DNA of 64,000 bases from UBA2942 sp045127535 (GCA_045127535.1 JBGVQN010000053.1:1-64000); one strand, 5' to 3'. Shown: positions 52,274 to 61,095, counted from the stretch's first letter. The notes: generated from the letters alone by a model not told the origin. Made by a program: numbers and translations.

Positions 52274-53335
52274 ATGAAAACCAGAAATCTGGCCACAGTC
52301 TTTGCAATCCTGGCAGCTGCTTTATATGCCATCAATATTCCAGTGTCCAAGATGCTGTTGGGACATGTGGACCCTACCATGATGGCCGCCTTTTTATATT
52401 TGGGGGCCGGGATTGGACTGCTGGTATATGGACAGGTCATAAAATTTACTGGAAAAGGAAAGAAACAGGAGCCGTTGACCAGAAAGGAACTGCCTTATAC
52501 CATTGCGATGGTTGTGCTAGATATTGCAGCTCCCATTCTGCTGATGCTCGGCATCCAAAGAACCAATTCTGCCAATGTCTCACTGCTCAGTAATTTCGAA
52601 ATCGCAGCCACTTCTCTGGCTGCATGGATTATTTTTAAGGAAGTGATCTCCAGACGTCTGTGGACTGCAGTAGCACTGGTAACGGCTGCCAGTATCCTGT
52701 TAAGTTTTGAGGGGACAGAAGCATTTGTATGGAACAAAGGATCGCTGCTAGTATTGGGAGCTGCCATCTGCTGGGGATTTGAAAATAACTGCACCAAGAT
52801 GATCAGCAACAAAGATTCTGTTGAAATCGTAACCATAAAGGGATGTTGCTCGGGCACGGGCAGCCTGCTCATTGCTTTCTTGACAGGAGAGCAGATTCCA
52901 CAGATGAAGTGGATGCTGGCAGTTCTGATTCTTGGATTTGTATCCTATGGTCTTAGCATTCATTTTTATATTATGGCCCAAAAAGATTTAGGGGCTGACA
53001 AGACAAGTGCCTACTATTCTGTGGCACCTTTCCTTGGAGTGGCATTTAGTATGCTTTTGTTAAAAGAAAAACCTGGGGTACAGTTTTATCTTGCCATGGT
53101 CATTATGATAGCAGCAACGGTTATGATGATAAAGGATTCTGTTTCCCTGCAGCATACCCATGCCCATGTCCATGTACATACCCATGAGCACAGACATGGA
53201 GATCTGGTGCATACCCATGAACATACCCATGTCCATACACACCTTCATGTGCATGGAGAAAATACACAGGAGCATCTACATGCACATAAGGATTTATCTG
53301 ATCACAGCCATGAACATGAAAAGGTACTTTTGTAA
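52274..53335 (+). CDS. EamA/DMT-family transporter with His-rich C-terminal tail
   Basis: A 353-residue permease with two EamA repeats and ten predicted membrane helices (start LATVFAILAAALYAINIPVS; SLLSNFEIAATSLAAWIIF; YSVAPFLGVAFSMLLLKEKP). After the last helix (MVIMIAATVMMI) a tail of about 60 residues holds some 25 His in patterns such as HTHAHVHVHTHEH and HTHEHTHVHTHLHVH. His-rich tails bind Zn, Ni or Co, so metal sensing or metal export is plausible but unproven. AGGAGG at 52258 supports the ATG at 52274 rather than the longer frame from 52208. Confidence 0.87.
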   Translation: MKTRNLATVFAILAAALYAINIPVSKMLLGHVDPTMMAAFLYLGAGIGLLVYGQVIKFTGKGKKQEPLTRKELPYTIAMVVLDIAAPILLMLGIQRTNSANVSLLSNFEIAATSLAAWIIFKEVISRRLWTAVALVTAASILLSFEGTEAFVWNKGSLLVLGAAICWGFENNCTKMISNKDSVEIVTIKGCCSGTGSLLIAFLTGEQIPQMKWMLAVLILGFVSYGLSIHFYIMAQKDLGADKTSAYYSVAPFLGVAFSMLLLKEKPGVQFYLAMVIMIAATVMMIKDSVSLQHTHAHVHVHTHEHRHGDLVHTHEHTHVHTHLHVHGENTQEHLHAHKDLSDHSHEHEKVLL

Positions 53336-53558
53336 CGGGTATAGGTGCCTGGAAGTGGTTTGAAACTGCATAGAAAGTTCTGCAGAAAGAAATGAAAAGA
53401 GAGATTAGAAAATGATACAAAAGAATGTGTTTTTATGAATAATTCATAAAATAACTCTTTTCTAATAACGGAATTCAGTTTATAATAATAGTAATCGAGT
53501 CAAAAATACAAAAAATGATATTTTTGGTGGAATTAGGATTGCATAGGAGGATGTTGTC

Positions 53559-54059
53559 ATGTACGAGGAAGTTTATTCCGAATGGCTGGTAAAATGTAAG
53601 GCACCAGCTTATATTAAGGCATTAAAGGTAGCGGTGATCGTGCTGTTGCCGTTTGCTGCTTTAGCCACATTGATTTTCTGGTTTGGGTTTCTCATTCTGC
53701 TGGCATTGGTTGCTGCATATTTTGGACTGAAGTATCTAAGCCAAAAAGAGTATGAATATATTTTTGTGGCAGGAGATATTGCATTTGACCGTATTTTGGG
53801 AGCGCAGTTCAGAAAACGCAGAATGCTTTTGCATAAGGATGATATTGAACAGATTGCACCATGGGAGGCAGGAGAGCTGTCCGGTATCCGCAATAAGCCG
53901 GGTATGAAGATCAGGGATTTTTCTTCTCAGGAACAAAATGCCAAGTGCTATGGCATCATTTATCATAAAAATGGTGAAACTGGTTTGCTCAAATTTGAGC
54001 CTAATGAAAAGATGCTTCAGGATATTAAGAAAACGCTCCCAAGGAAAATAATTATTTAA
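53559..54059 (+). CDS. Membrane protein of unknown function, YcxB/DUF6106-like
   Basis: A 166-residue protein with two membrane helices close together (VAVIVLLPFAALATLIFWFG, FLILLALVAAYFGLKYL), then a soluble beta-rich domain (EYEYIFVAGDIAFDRILGAQ, then KRRMLLHKDDIEQIAPWEAG) and a C-terminal GLLKFEPNEKMLQDIKKTLP. Such proteins are common in Lachnospiraceae; I believe the domain is DUF6106 but cannot verify it. AGGAGGATGTTGTC precedes the ATG. It is followed by its own terminator. Confidence 0.65.
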   Translation: MYEEVYSEWLVKCKAPAYIKALKVAVIVLLPFAALATLIFWFGFLILLALVAAYFGLKYLSQKEYEYIFVAGDIAFDRILGAQFRKRRMLLHKDDIEQIAPWEAGELSGIRNKPGMKIRDFSSQEQNAKCYGIIYHKNGETGLLKFEPNEKMLQDIKKTLPRKIII

Positions 54060-54069
54060 GGGAGGAAAG

Positions 54070-54110
54070 GTAGTCTTACTGTGAATAATTCGGTAAGGCT
54101 TACTTTTTTT
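54070..54110 (+). terminator. Intrinsic terminator
   Basis: GTAGTCTTAC pairs with GTAAGGCTTAC, with a bulge and two G-T pairs, followed by seven T. Confidence 0.75.
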
Positions 54111-54138
54111 CATATCTTGTACTTAAATTGTTTTTTGT

Positions 54139-54167
54139 TTGACATTTGAAAAGATATTTGTTACACT
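54139..54167 (+). promoter_or_regulatory. Sigma-A type promoter of guaB
   Basis: TTGACA at 54139-54144, a 17-bp spacer and TACACT at 54162-54167, 67 bp before the start codon. No purine riboswitch-like conserved core is apparent in the short leader. Confidence 0.8.
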
Positions 54168-54233
54168 TGTTGGCAATACAAAAAAATTTCATAAAGCAAA
54201 ACCTGTAAAACAAAAGAAAGTGAGGATTTAATC

Positions 54234-55688
54234 ATGGGTCAGATTATTGGTGAGGGAATTACATTTGATGATGTGCTGTTGGTACCGCAGTATTCAGAGG
54301 TAACACCCAACATGGTGTCATTACAGACAACTTTAACCAAGAAGATTAAGTTAAACATTCCAATGATGAGTGCGGGTATGGATACCGTAACCGAACATCG
54401 TATGGCGATTGCCATGGCAAGACAGGGTGGTATTGGTATTATTCATAAGAATATGTCAATTGAGCAGCAGGCTGCGGAAGTTGATATGGTAAAGCGTTCT
54501 GAGTTTGGTGTCATTACTGACCCATTCTATCTTTCTCCTGAGCATACTTTACAGGATGCCGATGATTTAATGGGAAAGTATCGTATTTCCGGTGTGCCTG
54601 TTACTCAGAACGGAAAGCTGGTAGGTATCATTACCAACCGCGATTTAAAGTTTGAAACAGACTTTTCCCAGAAAATTGCAGACTGCATGACCTTTAAGAA
54701 CCTGGTAACTGCAAAGGTTGGCATTACCCTGGAAGAGGCGAAGAAGATTCTGGCGAAAGCAAGAGTAGAAAAGCTTCCGCTGGTAGATGATGAAGGCAAC
54801 TTAAAGGGTCTGATTACCATTAAGGATATTGAAAAGACCATTAAGTATCCAAACTCTGCAAAGGATGAGCAGGGCCGTCTGATTTGCGGCGCAGCAGTTG
54901 GCATTACTGCTAACATGATGGAACGTGTGGATGCACTTGTAAATTCCAAGGTAGATGTGATTGTACTGGATTCCGCACATGGACATTCCAAGAACATTAT
55001 GAATGCGGTAAGAACCATTAAGGAGAAGTATCCGGATTTACAGGTGATTGCTGGTAACGTAGCAACCGGAGCTGCTACAAAAGCTCTGATCGAGGCTGGT
55101 GCTGATGCGGTTAAGATTGGTATCGGGCCTGGTTCTATCTGTACCACACGTGTGGTTGCAGGTATCGGTGTTCCACAGATCTCCGCAGTTATGGATGCAT
55201 ATGCAGTTGCAAAGGAGTACGGCATTCCGGTCATCGCTGACGGCGGTATCAAGTATTCCGGAGACCTGACCAAGGCCATTGCTGCTGGTGCTAACGTATG
55301 TATGTTAGGAAGCATGTTTGCAGGCTGTGACGAGGCTCCTGGTGATTTCGAGCTGTTCCAGGGCAGAAAGTACAAGGTATACCGTGGTATGGGTTCCATC
55401 GCAGCTATGGAAAATGGTTCCAAGGACCGTTATTTCCAGAGCGATGCCAGAAAGTTAGTTCCGGAAGGTGTAGAAGGACGTGTGGCATACAAGGGCAGTA
55501 TTGAAGATACCATCTTCCAGTTGGTTGGCGGTCTCCGTGCAGGTATGGGTTACTGTGGTGCACCTGATATTGAGTCCTTAAAGGAGAATGGCAAGTTTGT
55601 GAAGATTTCTTCTGCATCTTTAAAGGAAAGCCATCCACATGACATTCACATTACAAAGGAAGCACCAAACTACAGCATCAATGAATAA
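54234..55688 (+). CDS. guaB: IMP dehydrogenase
   Basis: A 484-residue enzyme converting IMP to XMP with NAD+, the rate-limiting step of GMP synthesis. The TIM barrel begins EGITFDDVLLVPQYSEV; two CBS domains (about 90-205: DPFYLSPEHTLQDADDLMGK and MTFKNLVTAKVGITLEEAKK) interrupt it. The catalytic Cys303 is in GIGPGSICTTRVVAG, followed by ADGGIKYSGDLTKAIAAGAN and the flap residues near AYKGSIEDTIFQLVGGLRAG. AAAGTGAGGATTTAATC precedes the ATG. The gene is monocistronic, between its own promoter and terminator. Confidence 0.98.
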   Translation: MGQIIGEGITFDDVLLVPQYSEVTPNMVSLQTTLTKKIKLNIPMMSAGMDTVTEHRMAIAMARQGGIGIIHKNMSIEQQAAEVDMVKRSEFGVITDPFYLSPEHTLQDADDLMGKYRISGVPVTQNGKLVGIITNRDLKFETDFSQKIADCMTFKNLVTAKVGITLEEAKKILAKARVEKLPLVDDEGNLKGLITIKDIEKTIKYPNSAKDEQGRLICGAAVGITANMMERVDALVNSKVDVIVLDSAHGHSKNIMNAVRTIKEKYPDLQVIAGNVATGAATKALIEAGADAVKIGIGPGSICTTRVVAGIGVPQISAVMDAYAVAKEYGIPVIADGGIKYSGDLTKAIAAGANVCMLGSMFAGCDEAPGDFELFQGRKYKVYRGMGSIAAMENGSKDRYFQSDARKLVPEGVEGRVAYKGSIEDTIFQLVGGLRAGMGYCGAPDIESLKENGKFVKISSASLKESHPHDIHITKEAPNYSINE

Positions 55689-55729
55689 CTGCAGTTAGTT
55701 TGATATTGATTTGAATTTATACGAAATGG

Positions 55730-55790
55730 AATTGCCGATCATTCCCTTAAGGACCCTTTTATGTCTGCAGGAATGGTTGGCAATTTTTTT
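55730..55790 (+). terminator. Intrinsic terminator after guaB
   Basis: AATTGCCGATCATTCC pairs with GGAATGGTTGGCAATT over about 15 bp around a 24-nt loop, followed by TTTTT. Confidence 0.8.
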
Positions 55791-55800
55791 GCAAAGGCAG

Positions 55801-55829
55801 GTGACAGAAACAGAAGTTTTTGTTATACT
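55801..55829 (+). promoter_or_regulatory. Sigma-A type promoter
   Basis: GTGACA at 55801-55806, a 17-bp spacer and TATACT at 55824-55829, 57 bp before the barstar-like gene. Confidence 0.7.
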
Positions 55830-55885
55830 ATGTTAAAAAATGGTACCTGTTTTGTACCTGGCAGAATGTTAGGGGGAAAGGCAGT

Positions 55886-56200
55886 ATGGAAGAACAGATG
55901 CGGCGTATATTTGTAATTGATGGAGAACGGTTTGGTACGCTGGATGAGTTTTATCAAGAAATGAACCGGCTTTTTACAGATGGGCTGAACTGGAAGATAG
56001 GACATAATCTGGATGCTTTTAATGACCTGCTCCGGGGAGGTTTTGGCAGGCATGAGTACGGAGAAAGGATCCACATTATCTGGAGAAATATGTCCAACAG
56101 CAGACGGACACTTGGAGAGCAGACTGTAAACAGGATATTGGCTGTGATCCGTGATCATGACGACAGCGGACATGACTGTACACTGGATATAGAAGAATAG
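55886..56200 (+). CDS. Barstar family protein
   Basis: A 104-residue protein of the barstar (ribonuclease inhibitor) fold: IFVIDGERFGTLDEFYQEMN, NWKIGHNLDAFNDLLRGGFG, then RIHIIWRNMSNSRRTLG. Barstar of Bacillus inactivates barnase; many genomes hold lone family members with unknown partners. No barnase-like RNase is visible nearby. AGGGGGAAAGG precedes the ATG at 55886; the frame is open from 55820. A truncated hairpin element starts 5 nt after the stop. Confidence 0.85.
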   Translation: MEEQMRRIFVIDGERFGTLDEFYQEMNRLFTDGLNWKIGHNLDAFNDLLRGGFGRHEYGERIHIIWRNMSNSRRTLGEQTVNRILAVIRDHDDSGHDCTLDIEE

Positions 56201-56204
56201 CAGA

Positions 56205-56323
56205 CTGCTGCGTTTTCACCGAAGCGAGAGCGGGTCAAACGTATCGTAAATGATACGTTGCGTGAAAATAGTTTCTGACAGGCACTTCACAAAGCGTCCG
56301 GTAACGAGTTTCGCAATTGTCTA
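56205..56323 (+). repeat. Hairpin element, right half only (copy H)
   Basis: CTGCTGCGTTTTCACCGAAG, then CGAGAGCGGGTC and the small stem AAACGTATC-GTAA-ATGATACGTT, then CTGACAGGCACTTCACAAAG, CGTCCGGTAACGA and CGCAATTGTCTA. It is nearly the same sequence as one half of copy B, but the complementary half is absent, so it cannot form the long stem. It ends 30 nt before the HD-domain gene. Confidence 0.85.
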
Positions 56324-56353
56324 TTTACATCACAGATGAAAGGAGAACGGAGT

Positions 56354-57097
56354 ATGAATTTGAAGTATATCAGAGAACTGGCGGCAGAGCAGATGATGCA
56401 TCGCAGAAGTCATCCTTCTGTGGAGTGGGGTAACAAGTATTATCACGGACAGAGAGTTGCCAGAATGGTAGTTGAACTGCGAAAAGAACTGTTTCCTGAC
56501 AACAGTGAACAGGATAAAGTCCTGATTGTGGCTGCCTGGTTTCATGACATTGCCAATGACCGCAGCGACCCTACCATTGACCATCAGGAAGTAGGGGCCG
56601 TTATGACCCGCAGTATTTTAAAAGATGTATGTCTGCCGGAAGAGCTGGACCGCATCTGTGAACTGATTCAGTATCATGACACCCGTTATCCTGCCAATAA
56701 GGAGATGTCTGACTGGCTGAAGCTTTTACAGGATGCAGATTTGCTGGATCATTTAGGTGTTTTTGATATCTGGTACATTTTTTCACAGGCCAGTCAGTAT
56801 AAAATGCCTATCCCCGAGCTTTTTGAATGGTTTGAAAAAACCAGACCAGGCAAGGATGAGCGCTTTTATTATGATTGCAACTTTGCATTAAGCAGACGGA
56901 TTATGCTGGAAAAATCCCGGTTTGTTTATGAGTTTGGTCAGCGTTATCTGGCAGAAGGCTCCGGAAACATATGGAATAAAGAAGCTTTGGTGGAAGCCTG
57001 GAAAACGGAGGATGGGGGGATTTTATATGGAGAAGAACCTGAAAAAGTTTGGGATGTTAAGTCCGAGCCCCCAAAAGAAAAGGATTTAGCAGATTGA
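56354..57097 (+). CDS. HD domain-containing protein
   Basis: A 247-residue metal-dependent phosphohydrolase-like protein. The metal-binding residues are H in YYHGQRVARMV, the HD pair in AAWFHDIANDRS, a further His in TIDHQEVG and an Asp in LLQDADLLDHLG. A C-terminal helical extension contains FALSRRIMLEKSRFVYEFG. HD domains of this size often act on nucleotides; the substrate is unknown. The ATG at 56354 with AAAGGAGAACGGAGT upstream is preferred to the one at 56336. Confidence 0.82.
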   Translation: MNLKYIRELAAEQMMHRRSHPSVEWGNKYYHGQRVARMVVELRKELFPDNSEQDKVLIVAAWFHDIANDRSDPTIDHQEVGAVMTRSILKDVCLPEELDRICELIQYHDTRYPANKEMSDWLKLLQDADLLDHLGVFDIWYIFSQASQYKMPIPELFEWFEKTRPGKDERFYYDCNFALSRRIMLEKSRFVYEFGQRYLAEGSGNIWNKEALVEAWKTEDGGILYGEEPEKVWDVKSEPPKEKDLAD

Positions 57098-57139
57098 CAG
57101 CATGAAAAACAAAAATAATACATTTTTCTTCGTAAAGAT

Positions 57140-57168
57140 TTGAAAAAAACTGCAGAAGATGTTAGAAT
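57140..57168 (+). promoter_or_regulatory. Sigma-A type promoter
   Basis: TTGAAA at 57140-57145, a 17-bp spacer and TAGAAT at 57163-57168, about 90 bp before the metallo-hydrolase gene. Confidence 0.65.
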
Positions 57169-57256
57169 AAAAAAATGCACAGCAGAGTCAAAATTCTGCT
57201 GCAGAAAAAAATCTGCGGTCGTGCAGCTGCCTGCAGAGAAGCATAAAGAGGTTTAT

Positions 57257-58054
57257 ATGAGATTTGTCAGTATTGCCAGTGGAAGCAATGGCAATTGTAT
57301 TTATCTGGGAACGGACAGTTCCCATATCCTCATTGATGCCGGAATTTCCTGTAAGCGTATGGACTGCGGACTGCAGGAACTTGGCATCCGAAGTGATGAG
57401 TTAAATGGTATATTTATTACCCATGAGCATTCTGATCATATCCAGGGGCTTCGGGTCTTTTCCAAAAAGTTTGGTGTGCCGATTTACGGTACCCAAAAGA
57501 CTTTGCAGGAAATAGCCAGGGCTGATAAAAAAGGTGAAATAGACGCTGGGTTGTATCATCCGGTGCAGCCAGATGTAGCAGTAAATGTGGGTGATATGAA
57601 GGTGCTGCCGTTTTCCAGCAGCCATGATGCTGCTGACCCGGTTGTTTACAGGGTCGAGGGAGGCGGACGGAGTGCGGCAGTGGTGACAGATTTAGGGTGT
57701 TTTACAGACTATACCATTGCCCATCTGCAGAATCTAGACGGGGTGCTGTTAGAGTCCAATCATGACATCCGGATGTTGGAGACCGGTCCATACCCTTATT
57801 ATCTGAAACGCAGAATTTTAGGGGAGAGAGGACATTTGTCCAATGACACCTGCGGAGATTTGCTCAATGCAATCCTTCATGATCATATGAAGCATATCTT
57901 CTTAGGGCATTTAAGTAAGGAAAACAACTTTGAAGAGCTGGCATATGAAACGGTCAAGGTCTCTGTTACCATGGCTCCTACTCCCTACAGGGGAGATGAT
58001 TTTTCCATCAGTGTGGCAGGCAGAGAGCATGCTTCAGAGGTGGTTTATTTATAA
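57257..58054 (+). CDS. walJ: Metallo-beta-lactamase fold hydrolase (YycJ/WalJ-like)
   Basis: A 265-residue MBL-fold protein: RFVSIASGSNGNCIYLGTDS, ILIDAGISCKRMDCGL, the metal motif FITHEHSDHIQGL (H-x-H-x-D-H), FSSSHDAADPVVYRV, VVTDLGCFTDYTIAHL and the LGHLSKENNFEELAYETV end. It matches the YycJ/WalJ 5'-exonuclease-like group; here it is not next to walRK, so the symbol is by family only. The ATG at 57257 with AAAGAGG upstream fits the family start; the longer frame from 57140 does not. Confidence 0.85.
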   Translation: MRFVSIASGSNGNCIYLGTDSSHILIDAGISCKRMDCGLQELGIRSDELNGIFITHEHSDHIQGLRVFSKKFGVPIYGTQKTLQEIARADKKGEIDAGLYHPVQPDVAVNVGDMKVLPFSSSHDAADPVVYRVEGGGRSAAVVTDLGCFTDYTIAHLQNLDGVLLESNHDIRMLETGPYPYYLKRRILGERGHLSNDTCGDLLNAILHDHMKHIFLGHLSKENNFEELAYETVKVSVTMAPTPYRGDDFSISVAGREHASEVVYL

Positions 58055-58166
58055 TTTATATGCAGATGATGGGTTTCCCCATTTCTGTGACGGAGGTGCT
58101 TATAAGTCCAGGGCCTTTCGTCATATCATAAATATGTATGTTCTTTGGAACAGAAAGGATTTGAAC

Positions 58167-58439
58167 ATGGATAAGGCAATTATAACAGTAGTTGGTAAGG
58201 ATACCGTAGGCATCATCGCAAAGATTTGTACATATCTGGCAGAGAATAAAATCAATATTCTGGATATCTCCCAGACCATCGTACAGGATTACTTTAACAT
58301 GATGATGATCGTGGATGTAAGCAAGTCCGGTAAAGTATTTGGTGATATTGTTATGGATATGAATACCATCGGTGAAGAGATCGGTGTTACCATTCACTGC
58401 CAGAAGGAAGAAATTTTCACCAAAATGCATCGTATCTGA
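58167..58439 (+). CDS. ACT domain-containing protein (UPF0237)
   Basis: A 90-residue stand-alone ACT domain: KAIITVVGKDTVGIIAKICT, YLAENKINILDISQTIVQDY, FNMMMIVDVSK and HCQKEEIFTKMHRI. The family is usually found directly upstream of the PFL (UPF0210) gene, as here (21 bp), and is thought to bind a small regulatory ligand. GAAAGGATTTGAAC precedes the ATG. Confidence 0.93.
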   Translation: MDKAIITVVGKDTVGIIAKICTYLAENKINILDISQTIVQDYFNMMMIVDVSKSGKVFGDIVMDMNTIGEEIGVTIHCQKEEIFTKMHRI

Positions 58440-58460
58440 TGAACAACGGGGAGACAGACC

Positions 58461-59825
58461 ATGATTAATATTTTTGAAGTAAATGAAACAAATAAAATGA
58501 TCGAGCAGGAAAAGTTAGATGTCCGTACCATTACCATGGGCATCAGCCTGTTAGACTGCTGCAGCAATGATTTAGAGACTGTAAAGGCCAATATCTACCG
58601 CAAGATCACAGAAAGTGCAAAGGATCTGGTAAAGGTAGGTCAGGAAATCGAGTTAGAGTATGGAATTCCGATCGTCAATAAGAGAATTTCTGTAACACCA
58701 ATTTCTCTTGTAGGCGCATCCTGCTGTAAGACCATTGATGATTATGTAGAGATTGCAAAGACACTGGATCAGGCAGCAAAGACAGTAGGCGTCAACTTCC
58801 TGGGCGGATATTCTGCACTGGTTTCCAAGGGTATGACTCCTTCTGAAAAGCTGCTGATTCGTTCTATTCCAAGAGCCCTGGCTGAGACAGACCGTGTGTG
58901 CAGCTCTGTCAATGTAGGCTCCACCAAGACCGGTATTGATATGGATGCAGTGCGTCTGTGCGGACAGATCGTAAAGGAAGCAGCAGAACTGACTGCAGAC
59001 AACGATTCCTTAGGCTGTGCAAAGCTGGTGATCTTCTGTAATGCACCGGATGACAACCCATTTATGGCAGGTGCATTCCATGGTGTGACAGAGGGCGACA
59101 TCATCATCAACGTAGGTGTCAGCGGCCCTGGTGTTGTAAAGCATGCCTTAGAGGAAGTGCGCGGCGCAGATTTCTCTGTACTGTGTGAGACCATTAAGAA
59201 GACTGCATTTAAGATCACCCGTGTAGGCCAGCTGGTGGCACAGGAGGCTTCCAGACGTCTGGGAGTACCATTTGGTATCATTGACCTGTCCCTGGCACCA
59301 ACTCCTGCAGTGGGCGACAGTGTGGCTGAGATCTTAGAGGAGATCGGTCTGGAAATGGTAGGCGCTCCTGGTACTACAGCAGCTCTGGCTATGTTAAATG
59401 ATCAGGTAAAGAAGGGCGGTATTATGGCTTCTTCTTACGTAGGCGGCCTCAGCGGTGCATTTATCCCTGTCAGCGAAGACCAGGGTATGATCGACGCAGT
59501 TACAGAAGGCGCTCTGACCATCGAAAAGTTAGAGGCAATGACCTGTGTCTGCTCTGTAGGTCTGGATATGATCGCAATTCCTGGCGATACTTCTGCAGCT
59601 ACCATTTCCGGTATCATTGCAGACGAGGCAGCCATTGGTATGATCAACCAGAAGACCACTGCAGTACGTGTGATCCCGGTGATCGGCAAGGCTGTAGGTG
59701 AGGTGGCAGAGTTTGGCGGACTGCTGGGCTATGCACCGATCATTCCTGTGAATACCAAGTCCTGTGAAGCATTTATCAACAGAAAGGGACGTATTCCTGC
59801 ACCGGTACACAGCTTTAAGAATTAA
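58461..59825 (+). CDS. PFL family protein (UPF0210)
   Basis: A 454-residue protein of the UPF0210/DUF711 family with a fold related to pyruvate formate-lyase and ribonucleotide reductase barrels but without a known reaction. The start LDVRTITMGISLLDC and the segments KRISVTPISLVGASC, VSKGMTPSEKLLIRSIPRAL and GAPGTTAALAMLNDQVKKGG match the family. GGGGAGACAGACC precedes the ATG. It forms a two-gene operon with the ACT-domain gene. Confidence 0.93.
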   Translation: MINIFEVNETNKMIEQEKLDVRTITMGISLLDCCSNDLETVKANIYRKITESAKDLVKVGQEIELEYGIPIVNKRISVTPISLVGASCCKTIDDYVEIAKTLDQAAKTVGVNFLGGYSALVSKGMTPSEKLLIRSIPRALAETDRVCSSVNVGSTKTGIDMDAVRLCGQIVKEAAELTADNDSLGCAKLVIFCNAPDDNPFMAGAFHGVTEGDIIINVGVSGPGVVKHALEEVRGADFSVLCETIKKTAFKITRVGQLVAQEASRRLGVPFGIIDLSLAPTPAVGDSVAEILEEIGLEMVGAPGTTAALAMLNDQVKKGGIMASSYVGGLSGAFIPVSEDQGMIDAVTEGALTIEKLEAMTCVCSVGLDMIAIPGDTSAATISGIIADEAAIGMINQKTTAVRVIPVIGKAVGEVAEFGGLLGYAPIIPVNTKSCEAFINRKGRIPAPVHSFKN

Positions 59826-59833
59826 TAAAAATA

Positions 59834-59880
59834 TATACCGGACGCTTTGGGAAGTATCTGCTATGAATACAGCAGATATC
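59834..59880 (+). repeat. Hairpin element, short fragment (copy J)
   Basis: ATACCGGACGCTTTGGGAAG then TATCTGC is the outer arm of copy A with one difference; it is followed by GCAGATATC as a short complement. The core is missing. It lies 8 bp after the PFL gene stop. Confidence 0.6.
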
Positions 59881-59900
59881 AGTGAAATATAGGAAACAAA

Positions 59901-59934
59901 ACAGCAGCTGACATATCAGACAGCTGCTGTTTTT
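59901..59934 (+). terminator. Intrinsic terminator after the PFL gene
   Basis: ACAGCAGCTG and CAGCTGCTGT form a perfect 10-bp stem around a 10-nt loop, followed by TTTTT. Confidence 0.92.
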
Positions 59935-60049
59935 ACAAAATCATACTAGTGTTGGAGCCTGGTGTGATATAAAGTTTTATTCAGGAAGTTTGTGCTGCTT
60001 GGCAGCCCAGACCTGATATGCGCAAAACAGCGCGGAAATGAGGTGACAC

Positions 60050-60547
60050 ATGAATCTTGTAGCAGCAGTAGACCAGAACTGGGGAATCGGCTATAAGGGA
60101 GAGCTTTTGGTGAGGATCCCTGCTGATCAGGAGTATTTCAGAAAGATTACCACAGGCAAGGTAGTGGTCATGGGCAGAAAGACATTGAATACTCTGCCTG
60201 GAAAGATGCCCCTGCCCAACCGCACCAACATTATTCTGTCAGAAAAGCCTGATTTTCAGGTAAAGCATGGTACAGTGGTACATTCTGTAGAGGAATGTCT
60301 GGAATTGCTGAAGCAGTATCCTTCTGAAAATATTTATATTATCGGAGGGGAGCGCATTTACAGACAGTTTTTGCCTTATGCAGATGTGATCCATCTGACA
60401 AAGATCATGTATCGGTATAAGGCAGATGCCTACTTTCCGGACATTACCCAGATGCCGGAGTGGGTGCTGACAGCTGACAGCGAGGAACAGACCTATTTTG
60501 ATCTGGAATTCTTTTTCCTGAAATATGAGAGGAAAAAAGAAAATTAG
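60050..60547 (+). CDS. dfrA: Dihydrofolate reductase
   Basis: A 165-residue enzyme reducing dihydrofolate with NADPH. It starts NLVAAVDQNWGIGYKGELL, has the Asp of the active site in RIPADQEYFRKIT, the NADPH segments VVVMGRKTLNTLPGKMPLPN and IYIIGGERIYRQFLP, and the end LTADSEEQTYFDLEFFFLKY. The full-length, intact gene indicates the chromosomal housekeeping enzyme. AAATGAGGTGACAC precedes the ATG; the leader resembles the sequence before groEL. Confidence 0.95.
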   Translation: MNLVAAVDQNWGIGYKGELLVRIPADQEYFRKITTGKVVVMGRKTLNTLPGKMPLPNRTNIILSEKPDFQVKHGTVVHSVEECLELLKQYPSENIYIIGGERIYRQFLPYADVIHLTKIMYRYKADAYFPDITQMPEWVLTADSEEQTYFDLEFFFLKYERKKEN

Positions 60548-60577
60548 TTGTAGTTTAGGATGATAACAAGTAATAAC

Positions 60578-60636
60578 AAAAACCCGTTGAAAGAAGATCG
60601 TTTGCTTCAAAAACGAATTCCTTTAACGGGTTTTTT
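60578..60636. terminator. Bidirectional intrinsic terminator
   Basis: AAAAACCCGTTGAAAG and CTTTAACGGGTTTTTT form a stem with A-rich and T-rich flanks, between dfrA (+) and the zinc-ribbon gene (-). Confidence 0.9.
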
Positions 60637-60660
60637 ATATAGATATAAGATGATTACGTA

Positions 60661-61095
60661 TTATTTTTTGGAAGAATTGCTTACAATTAATGTGACAAAA
60701 AGATAAATAAATGCTAATGAGGGAGAACAAAACATCAGGAGGATAAAAATCCACCAGTGGAATTTCTTCCAGTCAAATGTCTTGGGGGCAGAAGATGCAG
60801 AAGAATGATATGCCTCATCAGGATTACCGTAAGGGATACTGTTCTGGTAGTCCTCATAAGTAGGATCCTCAATATAAGACTCCTGCTGCTCGTAAGCATC
60901 GGCATAAGGGGCATGGGCTGCATGCTCTGCTGTAGTTTCTGCACCATAATGGGTCTCATTGAGTGTAGGCTCCTGATAGTTGCTGCTGGTGACAGTGCCT
61001 GAGTCGTAACCGTCCCCGTTTATATTATCATATCCGCAATATTCACAAATTGATGTGTTAGTTTCCAATCCACAAAATTTACAACGCATATTCAA
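60661..61095 (-). CDS. Zinc-ribbon membrane protein
   Basis: A 144-residue protein: an N-terminal zinc ribbon (CKFCGLETNTSICEYCGY, four Cys), an acidic low-complexity Tyr/Glu/Asp/Ala-rich linker (about 25-105) and a C-terminal membrane helix (FHWWIFILLMFCSPSLAFIY) with a short basic tail. The start is ambiguous: AAGGAG is 6 nt before a TTG at 61095 and 12 nt before the ATG at 61089. No function is known. Confidence 0.72.
   Translation of the reverse strand: MNMRCKFCGLETNTSICEYCGYDNINGDGYDSGTVTSSNYQEPTLNETHYGAETTAEHAAHAPYADAYEQQESYIEDPTYEDYQNSIPYGNPDEAYHSSASSAPKTFDWKKFHWWIFILLMFCSPSLAFIYLFVTLIVSNSSKK

Noticed and set aside
54605..55423. 272-codon antisense ORF inside guaB
   Set aside because: It is the complement of a strongly conserved gene; composition (Ser/Pro/Ala/Thr) is typical of a shadow frame.
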